A stretch of DNA of 64,000 nucleotides from Bacillus sp. RO3 (GCF_012911895.1 NZ_JAAXCV010000019.1:124001-188000), one strand, 5' to 3'. Counted from the first letter of the stretch, positions 45,629 to 54,618 are shown. Notes: a model not told the origin generated them from the sequence alone. Made by a program: numbers and translations.

Positions 45629-45906
45629 CTAAAAATTGGAATTTTTTAGATCTTTTTTCCCATTACTAAACTATCCACGCTTTAGGAAGGTGTTATGAGC
45701 AATCATTCCCGTTTTCTTAAAAATATTTAAAAAGAAGTTATAAAAGACATGTACGCCGACTATAATAACGACATATATGTCACTTTTCATTCTGGTCTCA
45801 CATATGATTAAAGGGTAACAAAACGGATAAGAGAGCGATCATGCCGCTTCATTTTCAATCAGCGTATGCATCTTCCATCCCTATCCATTTAAAAAGGAGA
45901 GATTTT

Positions 45907-46011
45907 GTGTTAATCATTATGAAACTCTTTTTCTTCCGCAGTCCTGAAATAAAACGAATCCAAGAAGACATCCTCGACCGCCGCGCCAGCTATCACAACC
46001 GCATTCTTTAA
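45907..46011 (+). CDS. Very small basic protein, 34 residues
   Basis: GTG start after AAGGAG; reads MLIIMKLFFFRSPEIKRIQE then DILDRRASYHNRIL. No helices beyond the N-terminal hydrophobic part. Not recognised. It sits alone in the 980-base gap after the MFS start; the bases 45629-45906 show no other gene. Confidence 0.4.
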   Translation: MLIIMKLFFFRSPEIKRIQEDILDRRASYHNRIL

Positions 46012-46110
46012 TGTGACCTTTTGTCTGTTTTCTGAGAGAAATGGATTTAAGATTGTCTTTTTTAAAAGCTCTTTTCCTAAACAACTTGCGATCCTATAGA
46101 AGAAAGTAGA

Positions 46111-46158
46111 AGTTGATTTCCGCTGCAGGAGTCGAGCATCCAGCAGCGAGAATCAACT
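46111..46158. repeat. GTTGATT palindromic element, short form
   Basis: AGTTGATTTCCGCTGCAGGA...CAGCAGCGAGAATCAACT, with GTCGAGCATCC inside, orientation inverted relative to 13001. Confidence 0.65.
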
Positions 46159-46266
46159 TTCTGTGCTTGTATCGGGAATAAAAATGCACACCAAAAGGTT
46201 AGATTAGAGATTGCATCTATTAAAAAGAACGATTTTTGCTCATGATTACATGGTTCATCAACTCAG

Positions 46267-46419
46267 ATGCTACATACTCATCATCCGGCATATAGTTATT
46301 CACAAAGTCTTGCAGAGCTTATGTATAATCATCACTCTTTACGAAAAGAGCTTTTTGAAAGGTATGAGAGGGTAGAATTCGAGGTGATAGTTCTGATGAG
46401 GGATCTCTTGAAAGAGTGA
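46267..46419 (+). CDS. Possible small ORF before the repeat array
   Basis: 50 codons reading YSQSLAELMYNHHSLRKELF then ERYERVEFEVIVLMRDLLKE to a stop one base before the array. Protein-like but without a ribosome site. Could be a gene remnant. Confidence 0.2.
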   Translation: MLHTHHPAYSYSQSLAELMYNHHSLRKELFERYERVEFEVIVLMRDLLKE

Positions 46420-46546
46420 TTGATCCGAATGAGCTATTTTCAATCCGGATTGCCCATTATTGATCCTGTTGAAAGATTATTAATCCTGCTGATGAATGAT
46501 TAATCCTGTTTTCAACTCATTGATCCTCCATGTCGAATTTTCTTTA
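46420..46546. repeat. Degenerate 20-bp periodic array, second copy
   Basis: TTGATCCG..., TTGATCCTG..., TTAATCCTG..., TTAATCCTG..., TTGATCCTC at exact 20-base steps for the last four, ending TGTCGAATTTTCTTTA as at 6418-6546. Confidence 0.65.
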
Positions 46547-46614
46547 GAAAGGTAGCTCGAAAAGGAGTATGAGCACTGAAGAAAATCTTCTACATCCCAT
46601 CACTCCATATCTGT

Positions 46615-47064
46615 TTATTCAAATTCAATTTCCCCTGTTGGTTCAACGCCGCCCGCCTCTTCCATATCCTTCTTTAATGCGGCGACGGATTCTTCCTTTA
46701 ACCTATACGTTAAGCTGTCTTCTTCTATAAGGCTCTGGATGTACCCTTTACCGTCTTTAGTCAGCCAAAGATGGTACCCCCGGCCTTCACCGTCTTCCAG
46801 GACAATGGTATAGGTCAGAACAGGTGGGGTCTTGATCACGTTTTGTTTTTCCAGCTTTTCATATCCATTCGTGGCTTCTACAAAATGGTTGATCGTTTCT
46901 TCTTTGACAATGAATTCTGAATCAGCCTGCACGTTTTTCCCGATCCATTTTTTCACTTCTATTTCCTTCACTTCTCCCACATGGATCTCAGAGCAGGCAC
47001 TCAAAGTGAGAATGAATATGATGAAAAGCATATACTTTTTGATTCTGAACAAGTCACCATTCAT
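46615..47064 (-). CDS. Lipoprotein of unknown function
   Basis: About 149 residues. Basic start, hydrophobic core, lipobox LSAC. The mature part has EIEVKKWIGKNVQADSEFIV and no known motif. Start ATG 47064 chosen for signal peptide length; it overlaps the DUF2332 stop by 11 bases. ATG 47085 is possible. Confidence 0.65.
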   Translation of the reverse strand: MNGDLFRIKKYMLFIIFILTLSACSEIHVGEVKEIEVKKWIGKNVQADSEFIVKEETINHFVEATNGYEKLEKQNVIKTPPVLTYTIVLEDGEGRGYHLWLTKDGKGYIQSLIEEDSLTYRLKEESVAALKKDMEEAGGVEPTGEIEFE

Positions 47065-48082
47065 TCCATTCAAACCATCTTCCATGCCCGTCTGTTTCCC
47101 CGATGGTATGTGACGATTCCACTCCGTTCACAATGGAATCAACGTGAAGCTTCCGGTCCCACATATTGTTGTATATGTGGAAGACATCCCGTTTTCTTCC
47201 GATGCTTTTGACCTTTTCCATCAGTTCATTCTTCAACTCTTCAGGGAATTGATTTGCCACGTGAGTATGAAATAGGCACACGACGCTGTCTTCAGGGATG
47301 TTCCGGATCACTTCCGATAATAAAGCGACCCCGTCCCCTTCCAACAGGTTTACCGGGTTGTTTCGGAAATACGCTGCGGCATTCTCGAATAATTCCCGCC
47401 TTTCCTTGTGCTCCGGCCATATAAGAGACTTCAGCCATACATAGTCTTCATCCGTTCGCAGATCACTGACATGAAGGTCCAGTCCGATTCTCGACGCGAC
47501 GGGAGGAACACTTTCATGTAGAAAGGAAGGGGGCTTGCCTTTGATCCGAGAGGTGAGGTGAACGAGAGAATGAGGATGACCGAAGACTTCCTCCGTCCCG
47601 TAAGAGTAGCTGTACTGGTCCCATAAAAGCTGAAGTCCCGCACTTGTTCCGATTTCAATGAGGGATAAAGGCTTTTCAACCCTCTGATAGATCATGGAAA
47701 AGACGGGATACAGATAAGCACAGCGCCTCACTTCATTCGTCTGAACCCGCTTTTCCTTTAGAAGCGAAATGATCTCCTCCCTGTAAAGAGAACAGAACGA
47801 TTTGAACATAGTGAACGTTGCATCATCGATCCTTACAGCATTCCCGGTGACACTCGGGTAATACGTCTTTAGCGGATGATCTATCCTTGTCCATAATAGA
47901 TAGTGAACAGCCCCCAGCAAAAGATTGGGCACCGGCTGACCCTTTTGAGCGTTGGCGCTTAGTGCAAGAATGTCCTCGTCTTCTGAAATCTTCAGTGATA
48001 AATATTCATACAGCTCACTTGACCCTTTGCATTCCCTGGCAGCAAAATGCTGAAAGGTTTTTGATAGTGCTGAGATATCCAT
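47054..48082 (-). CDS. DUF2332 family protein
   Basis: About 342 residues. SLIEIGTSAGLQLLWDQYSY is a Rossmann-like SAM-type loop (E-I-G-x-S-A-G), and AAYFRNNPVNLLEGDGVALL with CLFHTHVANQF follow the DUF2332 pattern. Suggested methyltransferase-like fold, activity unknown. Start ATG 48082 with GGAGG 6 bases upstream. Confidence 0.8.
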   Translation of the reverse strand: MDISALSKTFQHFAARECKGSSELYEYLSLKISEDEDILALSANAQKGQPVPNLLLGAVHYLLWTRIDHPLKTYYPSVTGNAVRIDDATFTMFKSFCSLYREEIISLLKEKRVQTNEVRRCAYLYPVFSMIYQRVEKPLSLIEIGTSAGLQLLWDQYSYSYGTEEVFGHPHSLVHLTSRIKGKPPSFLHESVPPVASRIGLDLHVSDLRTDEDYVWLKSLIWPEHKERRELFENAAAYFRNNPVNLLEGDGVALLSEVIRNIPEDSVVCLFHTHVANQFPEELKNELMEKVKSIGRKRDVFHIYNNMWDRKLHVDSIVNGVESSHTIGETDGHGRWFEWNEW

Positions 48083-48139
48083 CAAACTCCTCCTCTAAAT
48101 AAGATCACCTATGTAGAACATCAGGAGAGGGGGCACCCT

Positions 48140-48271
48140 CTACCCTCTTTCCAGCTTACACTTGATCCGTTCTAATTCCTGTAACTGCTCATCCCTGCTC
48201 CCCTTCAAAACCCTTCTCCCGAGAGCTCCTGCAAGCCCCAGAAACACGATGATGCCGATCCATAAGCCCAT
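48140..48271 (-). CDS. Small single-helix membrane protein
   Basis: 43 residues, MGLWIGIIVFLGLAGALGRR then a charged tail LQELERIKCKLERG. Start ATG 48271 after GAGGGGGG. Promoter module copy 4 lies 23 bases upstream. Resembles small cytoplasm-facing Bacillus membrane peptides; role unknown. Confidence 0.55.
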   Translation of the reverse strand: MGLWIGIIVFLGLAGALGRRVLKGSRDEQLQELERIKCKLERG

Positions 48272-48293
48272 CTCGCCCCCCTCTTTACTACCA

Positions 48294-48322
48294 ATTATTT
48301 CAAAACACCTTTACAGGCACAA
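48294..48322 (-). promoter_or_regulatory. Promoter module, copy 4
   Basis: Minus strand TTGTGC, 17-base spacer ending TTTTGA, AATAATTGGTAG. The -35 departs from the other three copies. Confidence 0.55.
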
Positions 48323-48344
48323 TGTTTTTTTCAAGCAAATTGAA

Positions 48345-48376
48345 TAAAAAAAGGCCCTCGATGACGAGAGCCTTCT
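48345..48376 (-). terminator. OsmC gene terminator
   Basis: AAGGCTCTCG-TCAT-CGAGGGCCTT with TTTTTTT on the minus strand, 10 bases past the stop at 48387. Confidence 0.85.
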
Positions 48377-48386
48377 TCCTGCTGAT

Positions 48387-48815
48387 TTATGCTTTTGTCC
48401 AGTTTGCAACCATTTCTACATCTGCCGCTACCATAGTGGTGTAGATCGGGCAGCGGGCATCGACGATTTGCTGCAGTTCTTGTACCCGTTCCTCGGATTC
48501 ACTTGTGCTGACTTTTGCATTGACGGTGATCTTCTGGAAGTAAGGGCGCACGCCTTCTTCTCCCATCATTCCACGGGGATCGATTTCTCCTTTGACTTCG
48601 AATTCGATTCCTTGCAGGTCAAATTTGATTTCCTTGGCGACAAAGTTAGCAATGGCATTTTCACAACCTGTCAGGGAAATTAACATCGTAGCTAATGGAT
48701 TGGCTCCTTTATCTGTGCCTCCCATGTTAGCCGGTTCATCAATGATGACCTTATGATCATGTGACGTCCCTTCTGTATACATCCCTTTGGATACTGCTGT
48801 AATTTGTTCGATCAT
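48387..48815 (-). CDS. OsmC-like peroxiredoxin-type protein
   Basis: 142 residues. Redox cysteines C51 in TGCENA and C122 in ARCPIYTTM match the OsmC/Ohr layout. Such proteins reduce organic peroxides or related species. Start ATG 48815. A TGTAAT-type palindrome lies 103 bases upstream, in common with the divergent Met-rich protein gene. Confidence 0.85.
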   Translation of the reverse strand: MIEQITAVSKGMYTEGTSHDHKVIIDEPANMGGTDKGANPLATMLISLTGCENAIANFVAKEIKFDLQGIEFEVKGEIDPRGMMGEEGVRPYFQKITVNAKVSTSESEERVQELQQIVDARCPIYTTMVAADVEMVANWTKA

Positions 48816-48917
48816 TCTTCATCACTCCTCTTTCTTTTCACATTTTTGTACCGATCAAGTGGTACTGGGGATAATGTAACACGCGTCATTTCTCATTTCA
48901 AAAACGCTGACTCACTA

Positions 48918-49057
48918 TGTAATCCAGCTTACATTTTCCATCAACCAGTAAGCACATTCCTTGCTTAATCCCTGCAATGGCCACTCTGTTTGTTACTATA
49001 CCCATGAGACAGAAGGACCATCCAAGAGAAAAAAAGGATTTCGTAATGTACATTACA
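48918..49057. promoter_or_regulatory. Two TGTAAT-N4-(A/C)TTACA palindromes
   Basis: TGTAATCCAGCTTACA at 48918-48933 and CGTAATGTACATTACA at 49042-49057, between the OsmC gene and the Met-rich gene. A third copy is at 52058-52073 just before the Crp/Fnr gene. Likely sites for that regulator. Confidence 0.6.
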
Positions 49058-49114
49058 GATTTTTCAGATAAATCATTTTACACTTAAGGTACTTTCTTAA
49101 AAGGAGTGAGTGAA

Positions 49115-49549
49115 ATGAACAAAGGGATGAGTACTGTCGTATCGAATGGAGTCATTGGAGGAATTGTCGGGGGCATCGTGTTCGGCATTCTGATGCAGAT
49201 GATGGGCATGATGGGCATGATCGCCGGTATGATGGGGAGTGAAAGCCTGGCGGTGGGATGGATCATTCATATGATCATAAGTGTCATATTCGGGGTCTCA
49301 TACGGGATTTTGACCCTATTCGTGAAAAACCTCTGGGTTGCTGCCGTCTTATTTGGAATCGGCATCTGGATCATCGGACCATTGCTGATCATGCCGATGA
49401 TGATGGGCATGGGGACCAATTTTGCCAATGCGTTTACACCCGATATGTTGATGAGTTTAGGGACTCATTTATTCTTCTCTTTCCTGGTCGCCATAGTATT
49501 CAAGGTTCGTTCAACACATGCATCAACCCATTCACAGATTCAAGCTTAA
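49115..49549 (+). CDS. Met-rich membrane protein (YagU-like)
   Basis: 144 residues with three or four helices. A stretch LMQMMGMMGMIAGMMG gives many methionines in helix one, and MPMMMGMGTNF follows later. Function unknown; relatives are small DUF1440-like membrane proteins. Start ATG 49115 has GGAG 8 bases upstream. It precedes the thioredoxin gene by 17 bp. Confidence 0.7.
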   Translation: MNKGMSTVVSNGVIGGIVGGIVFGILMQMMGMMGMIAGMMGSESLAVGWIIHMIISVIFGVSYGILTLFVKNLWVAAVLFGIGIWIIGPLLIMPMMMGMGTNFANAFTPDMLMSLGTHLFFSFLVAIVFKVRSTHASTHSQIQA

Positions 49550-49566
49550 TGTAAGGAGGAAAGTCA

Positions 49567-49893
49567 ATGAACACCATTACAACAGAGAAGCAATTCAGAG
49601 AGGTTACTCGGCAGTCGTCACCAGTGGTTGTTAAATTTTATACAAACCGGTGTCCCGATTGCAGAAGGATGGATGCCTTCATGCCTTCGGTTCTTGAAGA
49701 ATTGAACCACGTGCCCTTTTACGAACTGAACAAGGATTCCCTTCCTGACATTGGGGAACAAGAGGGTGTGATGGGCATCCCGAGTCTCCTCGTTTATCAA
49801 CATGGAGAAAAGCTTGCCCATCTTCACAGTGCACATGCTAAAACACCGGAAGAAGTCATTGCCTTTTTATCTGCCTATTATTCTAAATCATAA
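49567..49893 (+). CDS. Thioredoxin family protein
   Basis: 108 residues. Active site CPDC (C29, C32) in YTNRCPDCRRMD and the cis-Pro in GIPSLLVYQHG. Cytosolic disulfide reductase or persulfide handler. The CPDC motif is unlike CGPC of TrxA, so the substrate is probably special. Start ATG 49567 with GGAGG upstream. Confidence 0.88.
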   Translation: MNTITTEKQFREVTRQSSPVVVKFYTNRCPDCRRMDAFMPSVLEELNHVPFYELNKDSLPDIGEQEGVMGIPSLLVYQHGEKLAHLHSAHAKTPEEVIAFLSAYYSKS

Positions 49894-49899
49894 CAGATA

Positions 49900-49936
49900 A
49901 ACCGCGGCTTGCTTTAGGGGAGGCCGCGGTTTTTTC
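49900..49936 (+). terminator. Thioredoxin gene terminator
   Basis: ACCGCGGC/GCCGCGGT stem followed by TTTTTT. Confidence 0.88.
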
Positions 49937-49986
49937 CATGCCATGCACCGGCTTAGCCATTATCGACTATGTAGGAGAGACGTAAA

Positions 49987-51093
49987 TTGATCCATACCAT
50001 CAGCATCATGTCGTTACCGATCATCTATTATATCAGCCGCAGTCTGGCCCGGTTCTTCTCCAGTGAGCGATATTATCTATCGATTCCATACATGGGAAGT
50101 ACCCTCGCCATCCTGCTCTACATGAGCCAGTCTCAACCCTTTGACATACCTGAAATAGTGGAGAGGATCTTTCTGAGCGTCTTTTTATTTTCGATCGGCT
50201 ATCAAACCGTTCCTTTTTTGAAGAAGGCGTTTTTTTACCGTTCCGTGGGGCTCGTCTTCTTGACGATGACCCTGATCGCATCCATGGAGCTGTCTTCTCG
50301 CTTTCTTGACGACCCTTATCGATCCTTGTTTGGTTCGGTTTTCTTTGCCTACAACAAAGATGTTCTACTGTATACGTTTGACAGCCGGGTGGTTCCCTTT
50401 ATTGAATTTTGGGGAAGCCTTCAACTAATCCTGGTCTTTGCTGTGACACCCTTTTTTCTCCTTTTTGCTGAAAGAGTGATCAAGCCCGTTTCTTCTTTTC
50501 TGAAAGAAGAAAGTGCTGCATTCTCTGTGAAGGATTCGGGGTTCCTGTATGTTTCCCTCTGGCTTGGCATGCTGGTCTTAATTCTGTTAGCTGATTTACT
50601 GAAGGACCATTTTCTCTTTCTATATGATTATGTTTTCGCTATGGCTGCAGGAGGGATAGTAAGGGTGATGGAACGATGGAGTCAAATGGATACACAAAAA
50701 AGAGCCCGCCTTATTCATCAGACCGGGTCTCTCCATTTATATGTATTCATCATCATCACGATAACTGAGCAATTTTATTCTGTCACAGACGACTTTCACA
50801 CCTATTTCCAAACAAACATCTTCATCCTGATCCTGTTCAAAACCGTCCTGATGGGGGTTCTGTCTATTTATGTGGTAAAGAAATGGCAGACAAGCTGGGA
50901 TGGATCAGAGATGATGGTCGCTGCCGTGGCAGGTTGGACCTTCAGCCTCAATGCACCTGTTGTCTGTATGCATGGGATGAGAACGGCAGTCAATAAGTGT
51001 GGACCTGCCCCCTTGCTGTTCATCATCCCTCCCATTATCCTTTGGCTTGTAAACTATATACATCTATGGCTTCTTGCAGTCCTTCGGATATAA
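49987..51093 (+). CDS. GltS-like membrane permease
   Basis: 368 residues with about ten hydrophobic helices. The C-terminal half ([18 protein letters not shown] then [15 protein letters not shown]) recalls the sodium/glutamate symporter GltS pattern, weakly. Start TTG 49987 with GGAG 9 bases upstream. Its 3' end overlaps the convergent chemoreceptor gene by 59 bases. Confidence 0.6.
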   Translation: MIHTISIMSLPIIYYISRSLARFFSSERYYLSIPYMGSTLAILLYMSQSQPFDIPEIVERIFLSVFLFSIGYQTVPFLKKAFFYRSVGLVFLTMTLIASMELSSRFLDDPYRSLFGSVFFAYNKDVLLYTFDSRVVPFIEFWGSLQLILVFAVTPFFLLFAERVIKPVSSFLKEESAAFSVKDSGFLYVSLWLGMLVLILLADLLKDHFLFLYDYVFAMAAGGIVRVMERWSQMDTQKRARLIHQTGSLHLYVFIIITITEQFYSVTDDFHTYFQTNIFILILFKTVLMGVLSIYVVKKWQTSWDGSEMMVAAVAGWTFSLNAPVVCMHGMRTAVNKCGPAPLLFIIPPIILWLVNYIHLWLLAVLRI

Positions 51094-51784
51094 TTTTTCG
51101 ATTCACTGAGATGGTTTTACTTATTTCATGGGCGCCTGTGCTTTCCTGTTTGATATCCCTGGAGATTCGTTGTAAATCATTTTTCTGATGATCCACCTTG
51201 GAAATGGACTGGTTGATTTCATGAAAGTATTCTTCAGTTTCAACGACACTCTTAATTCCAGTCAAAGCGAGATCCGCTCCCTTTTTGACCGTAAGGCGGA
51301 TACCTTCCATTTCCTTGTGGATGGATTGAATCGACACCTCGGCAAGTTCAGTCGCCTGTTTGCTTTCATTGGAAAGCTTTCGGATTTCCTTCGCTACAAC
51401 ATCGAACCCCTTCCCGGCAGCCCCTGCTCTAGCTGCTTCAATAGAGGCATTTAATGCTAATAAATTCGTCTGGGAGGAAATTCGCTTTAAATGGTCCACA
51501 ATGTCTGTCAGTTTACTTGATACGTCAGAAAGGGACTCGATCTTCTCGAGGATATGCTGGGACGATTCCTTCATTCCTTCCATATTCGAGACCGTATTCG
51601 ATATGGATTCCTTCCCCATAAGGGATTGTTCCGAAGCCTTCGTAGCGCTTTCATTAATGGAATGAGCAAGATCAAACAAGATTTGGGAATGGCCGACGAT
51701 TTGTTCGGCACTGGATAAAAAACGCTCCATTTCTATTTTTTGAACTTCCATGATATCATTTGCTTGAACGATCTTTGAGTGCAT
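51035..51784 (-). CDS. Soluble methyl-accepting chemotaxis-type protein
   Basis: About 249 residues, no membrane helix. The signalling hairpin [20 protein letters not shown] is exact MCP, with helical arms about it. Soluble receptors of this size resemble YfmS of B. subtilis. Input unknown. Start ATG 51784 with GGAGG 6 bases upstream; overlaps the glutaredoxin gene by 29 bases. Confidence 0.82.
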   Translation of the reverse strand: MHSKIVQANDIMEVQKIEMERFLSSAEQIVGHSQILFDLAHSINESATKASEQSLMGKESISNTVSNMEGMKESSQHILEKIESLSDVSSKLTDIVDHLKRISSQTNLLALNASIEAARAGAAGKGFDVVAKEIRKLSNESKQATELAEVSIQSIHKEMEGIRLTVKKGADLALTGIKSVVETEEYFHEINQSISKVDHQKNDLQRISRDIKQESTGAHEISKTISVNRKIISEGLQEAIDVYSLQAKG

Positions 51785-52010
51785 ATGCACCCTCCTCTTC
51801 TAAGTATTGGAGTAATTCCTTCCCTGCCCAAATCGACCGGCCTGATTTCAATGCAGGTGTTCGCACTTCCCCGAGCATGTGAATCAGTTCATTCGCTGCA
51901 TCCCGCTCATGGAAAAGATTTTTCTCTATATAAGAAATGCCGTGATACTCGAGCATCTTCTTAGCGTTATGACATCTGATGCAACCATCTATCGTGTAAA
52001 GTGTTAACAT
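51756..52010 (-). CDS. Glutaredoxin-like protein
   Basis: 84 residues. CIRC active site (C10, C13) in [16 protein letters not shown] and the cis-Pro loop [10 protein letters not shown] longer frame to 52067 lacks a ribosome site; ATG 52010 has GGAGG 9 bases upstream. Linked to the chemoreceptor gene by overlap, suggesting a redox sensing unit (inference). Confidence 0.8.
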   Translation of the reverse strand: MLTLYTIDGCIRCHNAKKMLEYHGISYIEKNLFHERDAANELIHMLGEVRTPALKSGRSIWAGKELLQYLEEEGAYALKDRSSK

Positions 52011-52057
52011 ATTGATACGCCTCCTGTTTATACCATACCATATACGCCATTTACGTC

Positions 52058-52073
52058 TGTAATTCACATTACA
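52058..52073 (+). promoter_or_regulatory. TGTAAT-type palindrome before the Crp/Fnr gene
   Basis: TGTAATTCACATTACA. Lies between the divergent glutaredoxin and regulator genes, so it may serve both. Confidence 0.6.
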
Positions 52074-52089
52074 TATTCAAGGAAAGGGG

Positions 52090-52779
52090 ATGACGAAAGT
52101 GGATAAAATGATGCTGCTTTCTCAAATCAGTTTATTTGATGAACTGCCCATGGATGAACTTCAGGTCATTGATGACCTGAGCGAAATGCGCCCTGTCAAG
52201 AAAGGTTCCGTCATCATATCACCAGATAAACCGCTGCAGGCTTTATTTTTTCTAAAAGAGGGACAGGTCCGCCTTTACCGGATGAACCATCAGGGGAAGC
52301 AATTTACCGTGGACATTCTGACAAGCGGAAACATCTTCGGAGAAACATCGACGTTGTCATTAACGGATGACCAGATCTACGCTGAAGCCATGACGGATAC
52401 CTACCTCTGCATCATGGGAGTGGACGAATTCGAAGATTTCATCGTGAAAAATCCGAAAATAGCGATTAAATTAATCAACATCCTCTCCAACCGGTTAAAG
52501 GAAGTCTACTCCTTAAGCGAAAAAATCGCCTTGAGCGACGTCAAATACCGGGTCGTCTATCTATTGGTCAAACTGAGCGAAAAGACCGGGAAAAGAAAAA
52601 AAGAATGGCAGACCATCAACATGAAATTGACCCATGCCGATATCGCCAACATGATTGGATCTACAAGGGAAACCACCAGTGCCATCATCAGCCAACTAAA
52701 AAAAGACGGACTCATCAAAAAAGGCCTGCGACTCTCCATTGACGCTGACCGGGCCTACGAACTTCTAAACGACCTGTAA
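52090..52779 (+). CDS. Crp/Fnr family regulator
   Basis: 229 residues. Cyclic-nucleotide-type barrel (FFLKEGQVRLYRMNHQGK), then helix-turn-helix THADIANMIGSTRETTSAII. The cysteine set of FNR is absent. It shares a 16-bp palindrome with the OsmC and Met-rich genes. Start ATG 52090 has only GGGG directly before it; GTG 52099 is possible. Confidence 0.85.
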   Translation: MTKVDKMMLLSQISLFDELPMDELQVIDDLSEMRPVKKGSVIISPDKPLQALFFLKEGQVRLYRMNHQGKQFTVDILTSGNIFGETSTLSLTDDQIYAEAMTDTYLCIMGVDEFEDFIVKNPKIAIKLINILSNRLKEVYSLSEKIALSDVKYRVVYLLVKLSEKTGKRKKEWQTINMKLTHADIANMIGSTRETTSAIISQLKKDGLIKKGLRLSIDADRAYELLNDL

Positions 52780-52782
52780 GGC

Positions 52783-52796
52783 GAGGGACGGACCTT
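52783..52796. repeat. Dispersed 14-mer GAGGGACGGACCTT
   Basis: Exact copy, 3 bases after the Crp/Fnr stop codon. Confidence 0.6.
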
Positions 52797-52962
52797 CCAT
52801 GTAAACAGCAGGCATGTCAATAGAATGGTCATTCCAGGCACGATTATTTAAGAATGATCATTCTGTCTCTTTTCTAACATCTTATGAAAGTCTAAACTTG
52901 AAAGACTTGGATCATAATAGAACTTGTTTCTCGTATGACGTTCCCCTAGGAGGACCCATCCC

Positions 52963-53430
52963 ATGACCCGTCCACAACAAATCGAATACTGGGACCTGAC
53001 AGAAAACCCTACAGATCATACGTACCAGTCCCTTATGAAAGTGCTTTGCGACCATTCAGATACGTTTTACTTCATTACTAGAAAAGAACTTTCTTATGAT
53101 CAGAATGTTCTGGCAGTCTTTCAGCCACACATCATCCAAACCTACCAAACGAAAGAATGGGCGAACACTCTCACCTTGGGCCCACCGGCCACCGCCCATC
53201 TAATAGAAGCAAATGAAGGGACCTGCAAGCTGCTGCAGCAGCTTGCCAACGGTTTGTATGACTGGGTGGCTCCACGGTTACCTGAAGACTTAACGTTCAT
53301 CAAAAATAACTTCACCTGGTTCTCATCCACCACTCATGAGGAATGTGGCGGCTTTTCCATCCGGTCCGATTATTACAGGAGATTCATCCATACGATCCCT
53401 GGCTTAAAGGTTGAGAAAGTAGAATCATAG
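52963..53430 (+). CDS. Hypothetical protein, 155 residues
   Basis: Soluble. Motifs TFYFITRKELSYDQNV and FTWFSSTTHEECGGF-SIRSDYYRR with a Cys-Gly-Gly turn. I do not recognise the family. Start ATG 52963 after GGAGGACCC. No operon partner. Confidence 0.7.
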   Translation: MTRPQQIEYWDLTENPTDHTYQSLMKVLCDHSDTFYFITRKELSYDQNVLAVFQPHIIQTYQTKEWANTLTLGPPATAHLIEANEGTCKLLQQLANGLYDWVAPRLPEDLTFIKNNFTWFSSTTHEECGGFSIRSDYYRRFIHTIPGLKVEKVES

Positions 53431-53532
53431 ACACGTACCTCAAAAATATGAAAAGAATGATAAAACAGAATGTAACGGGAAATATCTAACAATACCCATC
53501 CCAACATTCCAACATTCCAACAGGAGTCCTAT

Positions 53533-54186
53533 ATGCAGAATAAATTAAAGCCATTTTTGAAAAAGCATTTTAACGGTCTAGAGCTCAGACCGGCTCTTTA
53601 TTACTCTTCTGAATATGGCCTGCGCTTTGAAATATGTATTCCCGGCGTCGAACATGTGAGCAAAAGAAATCTGCAGCAAATAAAAATTCGGACGACTGGT
53701 CTATTCGACCAAATCTTTTCTGACTCCGATGATCTTCTTCTGATAACAGACGTTCATACCCTTGAAAATGACCGCTTTCTTGAGAAGAGACCTACGAAAG
53801 TGTATCAGAAATATATCAAAGATAAAGCCTTGAGGTACAAGCTTCAATATGAGCTTTATAAAGTTGAAGAAGAGGATGAAGACATGGTCACACACCGGTT
53901 CACCCTTCCCTGTCATAAGCGGGATACCCGGTATCATCAGCTCCTCATGGCGATTTCATACGAGGACTTTCCCCATCCCACACAATTATTGAAAGGGGAC
54001 CAGCATGCAGGGATCGACATTTATTTCGTCAATCTTACACGGAGGATGATTTTTCATCTATACGATGACCGTGGCTGCGACATCATTGCGTCTGATAAAG
54101 AGGACCTGCGTGCTGTATATAATGAATTCAATGATTGGATACTCGATTATGACCGGGAGCAGATCGATGACATGATGAAAGCATAA
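53533..54186 (+). CDS. DUF3885 family protein
   Basis: 217 residues. RFEICIPG, FHLYDDRGCDIIASDKEDL and YNEFNDWILDYDREQID are the DUF3885 hallmarks; function unknown. Start ATG 53533 follows CAGGAG. Followed by a strong terminator. Confidence 0.82.
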   Translation: MQNKLKPFLKKHFNGLELRPALYYSSEYGLRFEICIPGVEHVSKRNLQQIKIRTTGLFDQIFSDSDDLLLITDVHTLENDRFLEKRPTKVYQKYIKDKALRYKLQYELYKVEEEDEDMVTHRFTLPCHKRDTRYHQLLMAISYEDFPHPTQLLKGDQHAGIDIYFVNLTRRMIFHLYDDRGCDIIASDKEDLRAVYNEFNDWILDYDREQIDDMMKA

Positions 54187-54230
54187 AAGCGCATGGTCAG
54201 AAGGGGAACCTCTCTGACCATGCGCTTTTC
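54187..54230. terminator. Bidirectional terminator
   Basis: AAAGCGCATGGTCAGA/TCTGACCATGCGCTTT, a 16-bp stem between convergent genes. Confidence 0.85.
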
Positions 54231-54249
54231 ATTTTGAAGGTATGAACAG

Positions 54250-54618
54250 CTAGAGCTTCCCATCAACCTCTGACGTATCCACATCCTCCCCGAACCACTC
54301 AATCAGCTTCGCCTTAGCCTGGGCTTTCACATCGTCATCGATATACATGGCTACCTGTAATAACGCAATACCCAACGCTCCCAGGTCGTCTGTAAATCCA
54401 ACTCCTACGGCAAAGTCCGGAATGAAGTCGGTTGGAAGAATGAAATAGCCCAGTGCCCCGATGATCACCATCTTCGCTTTCTTCGGAATATCCGGCTTTT
54501 GCAGGACATAATAGAGAAGTAATGCAGTGTAAACGACAGAATGCCCCGCTTTCAGTCCATACCTTTTCAACTTATCCCAAAACTTTTCTTCTGAGAAATG
54601 TTTCTCTGTGTTGCTCAT
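54250..54618 (-). CDS. YkvA family membrane protein (DUF1232)
   Basis: 122 residues. The core [19 protein letters not shown] and [15 protein letters not shown] is DUF1232. One hydrophobic helix. Function unknown. Start ATG 54618 follows GGAGGTGG. Confidence 0.85.
   Translation of the reverse strand: MSNTEKHFSEEKFWDKLKRYGLKAGHSVVYTALLLYYVLQKPDIPKKAKMVIIGALGYFILPTDFIPDFAVGVGFTDDLGALGIALLQVAMYIDDDVKAQAKAKLIEWFGEDVDTSEVDGKL

Noticed and set aside
45629..46614. Structured RNA or riboswitch in the long gap
   Set aside because: No aptamer-like conserved pattern seen; only a small ORF, the palindromic element and the 20-bp array are evident.
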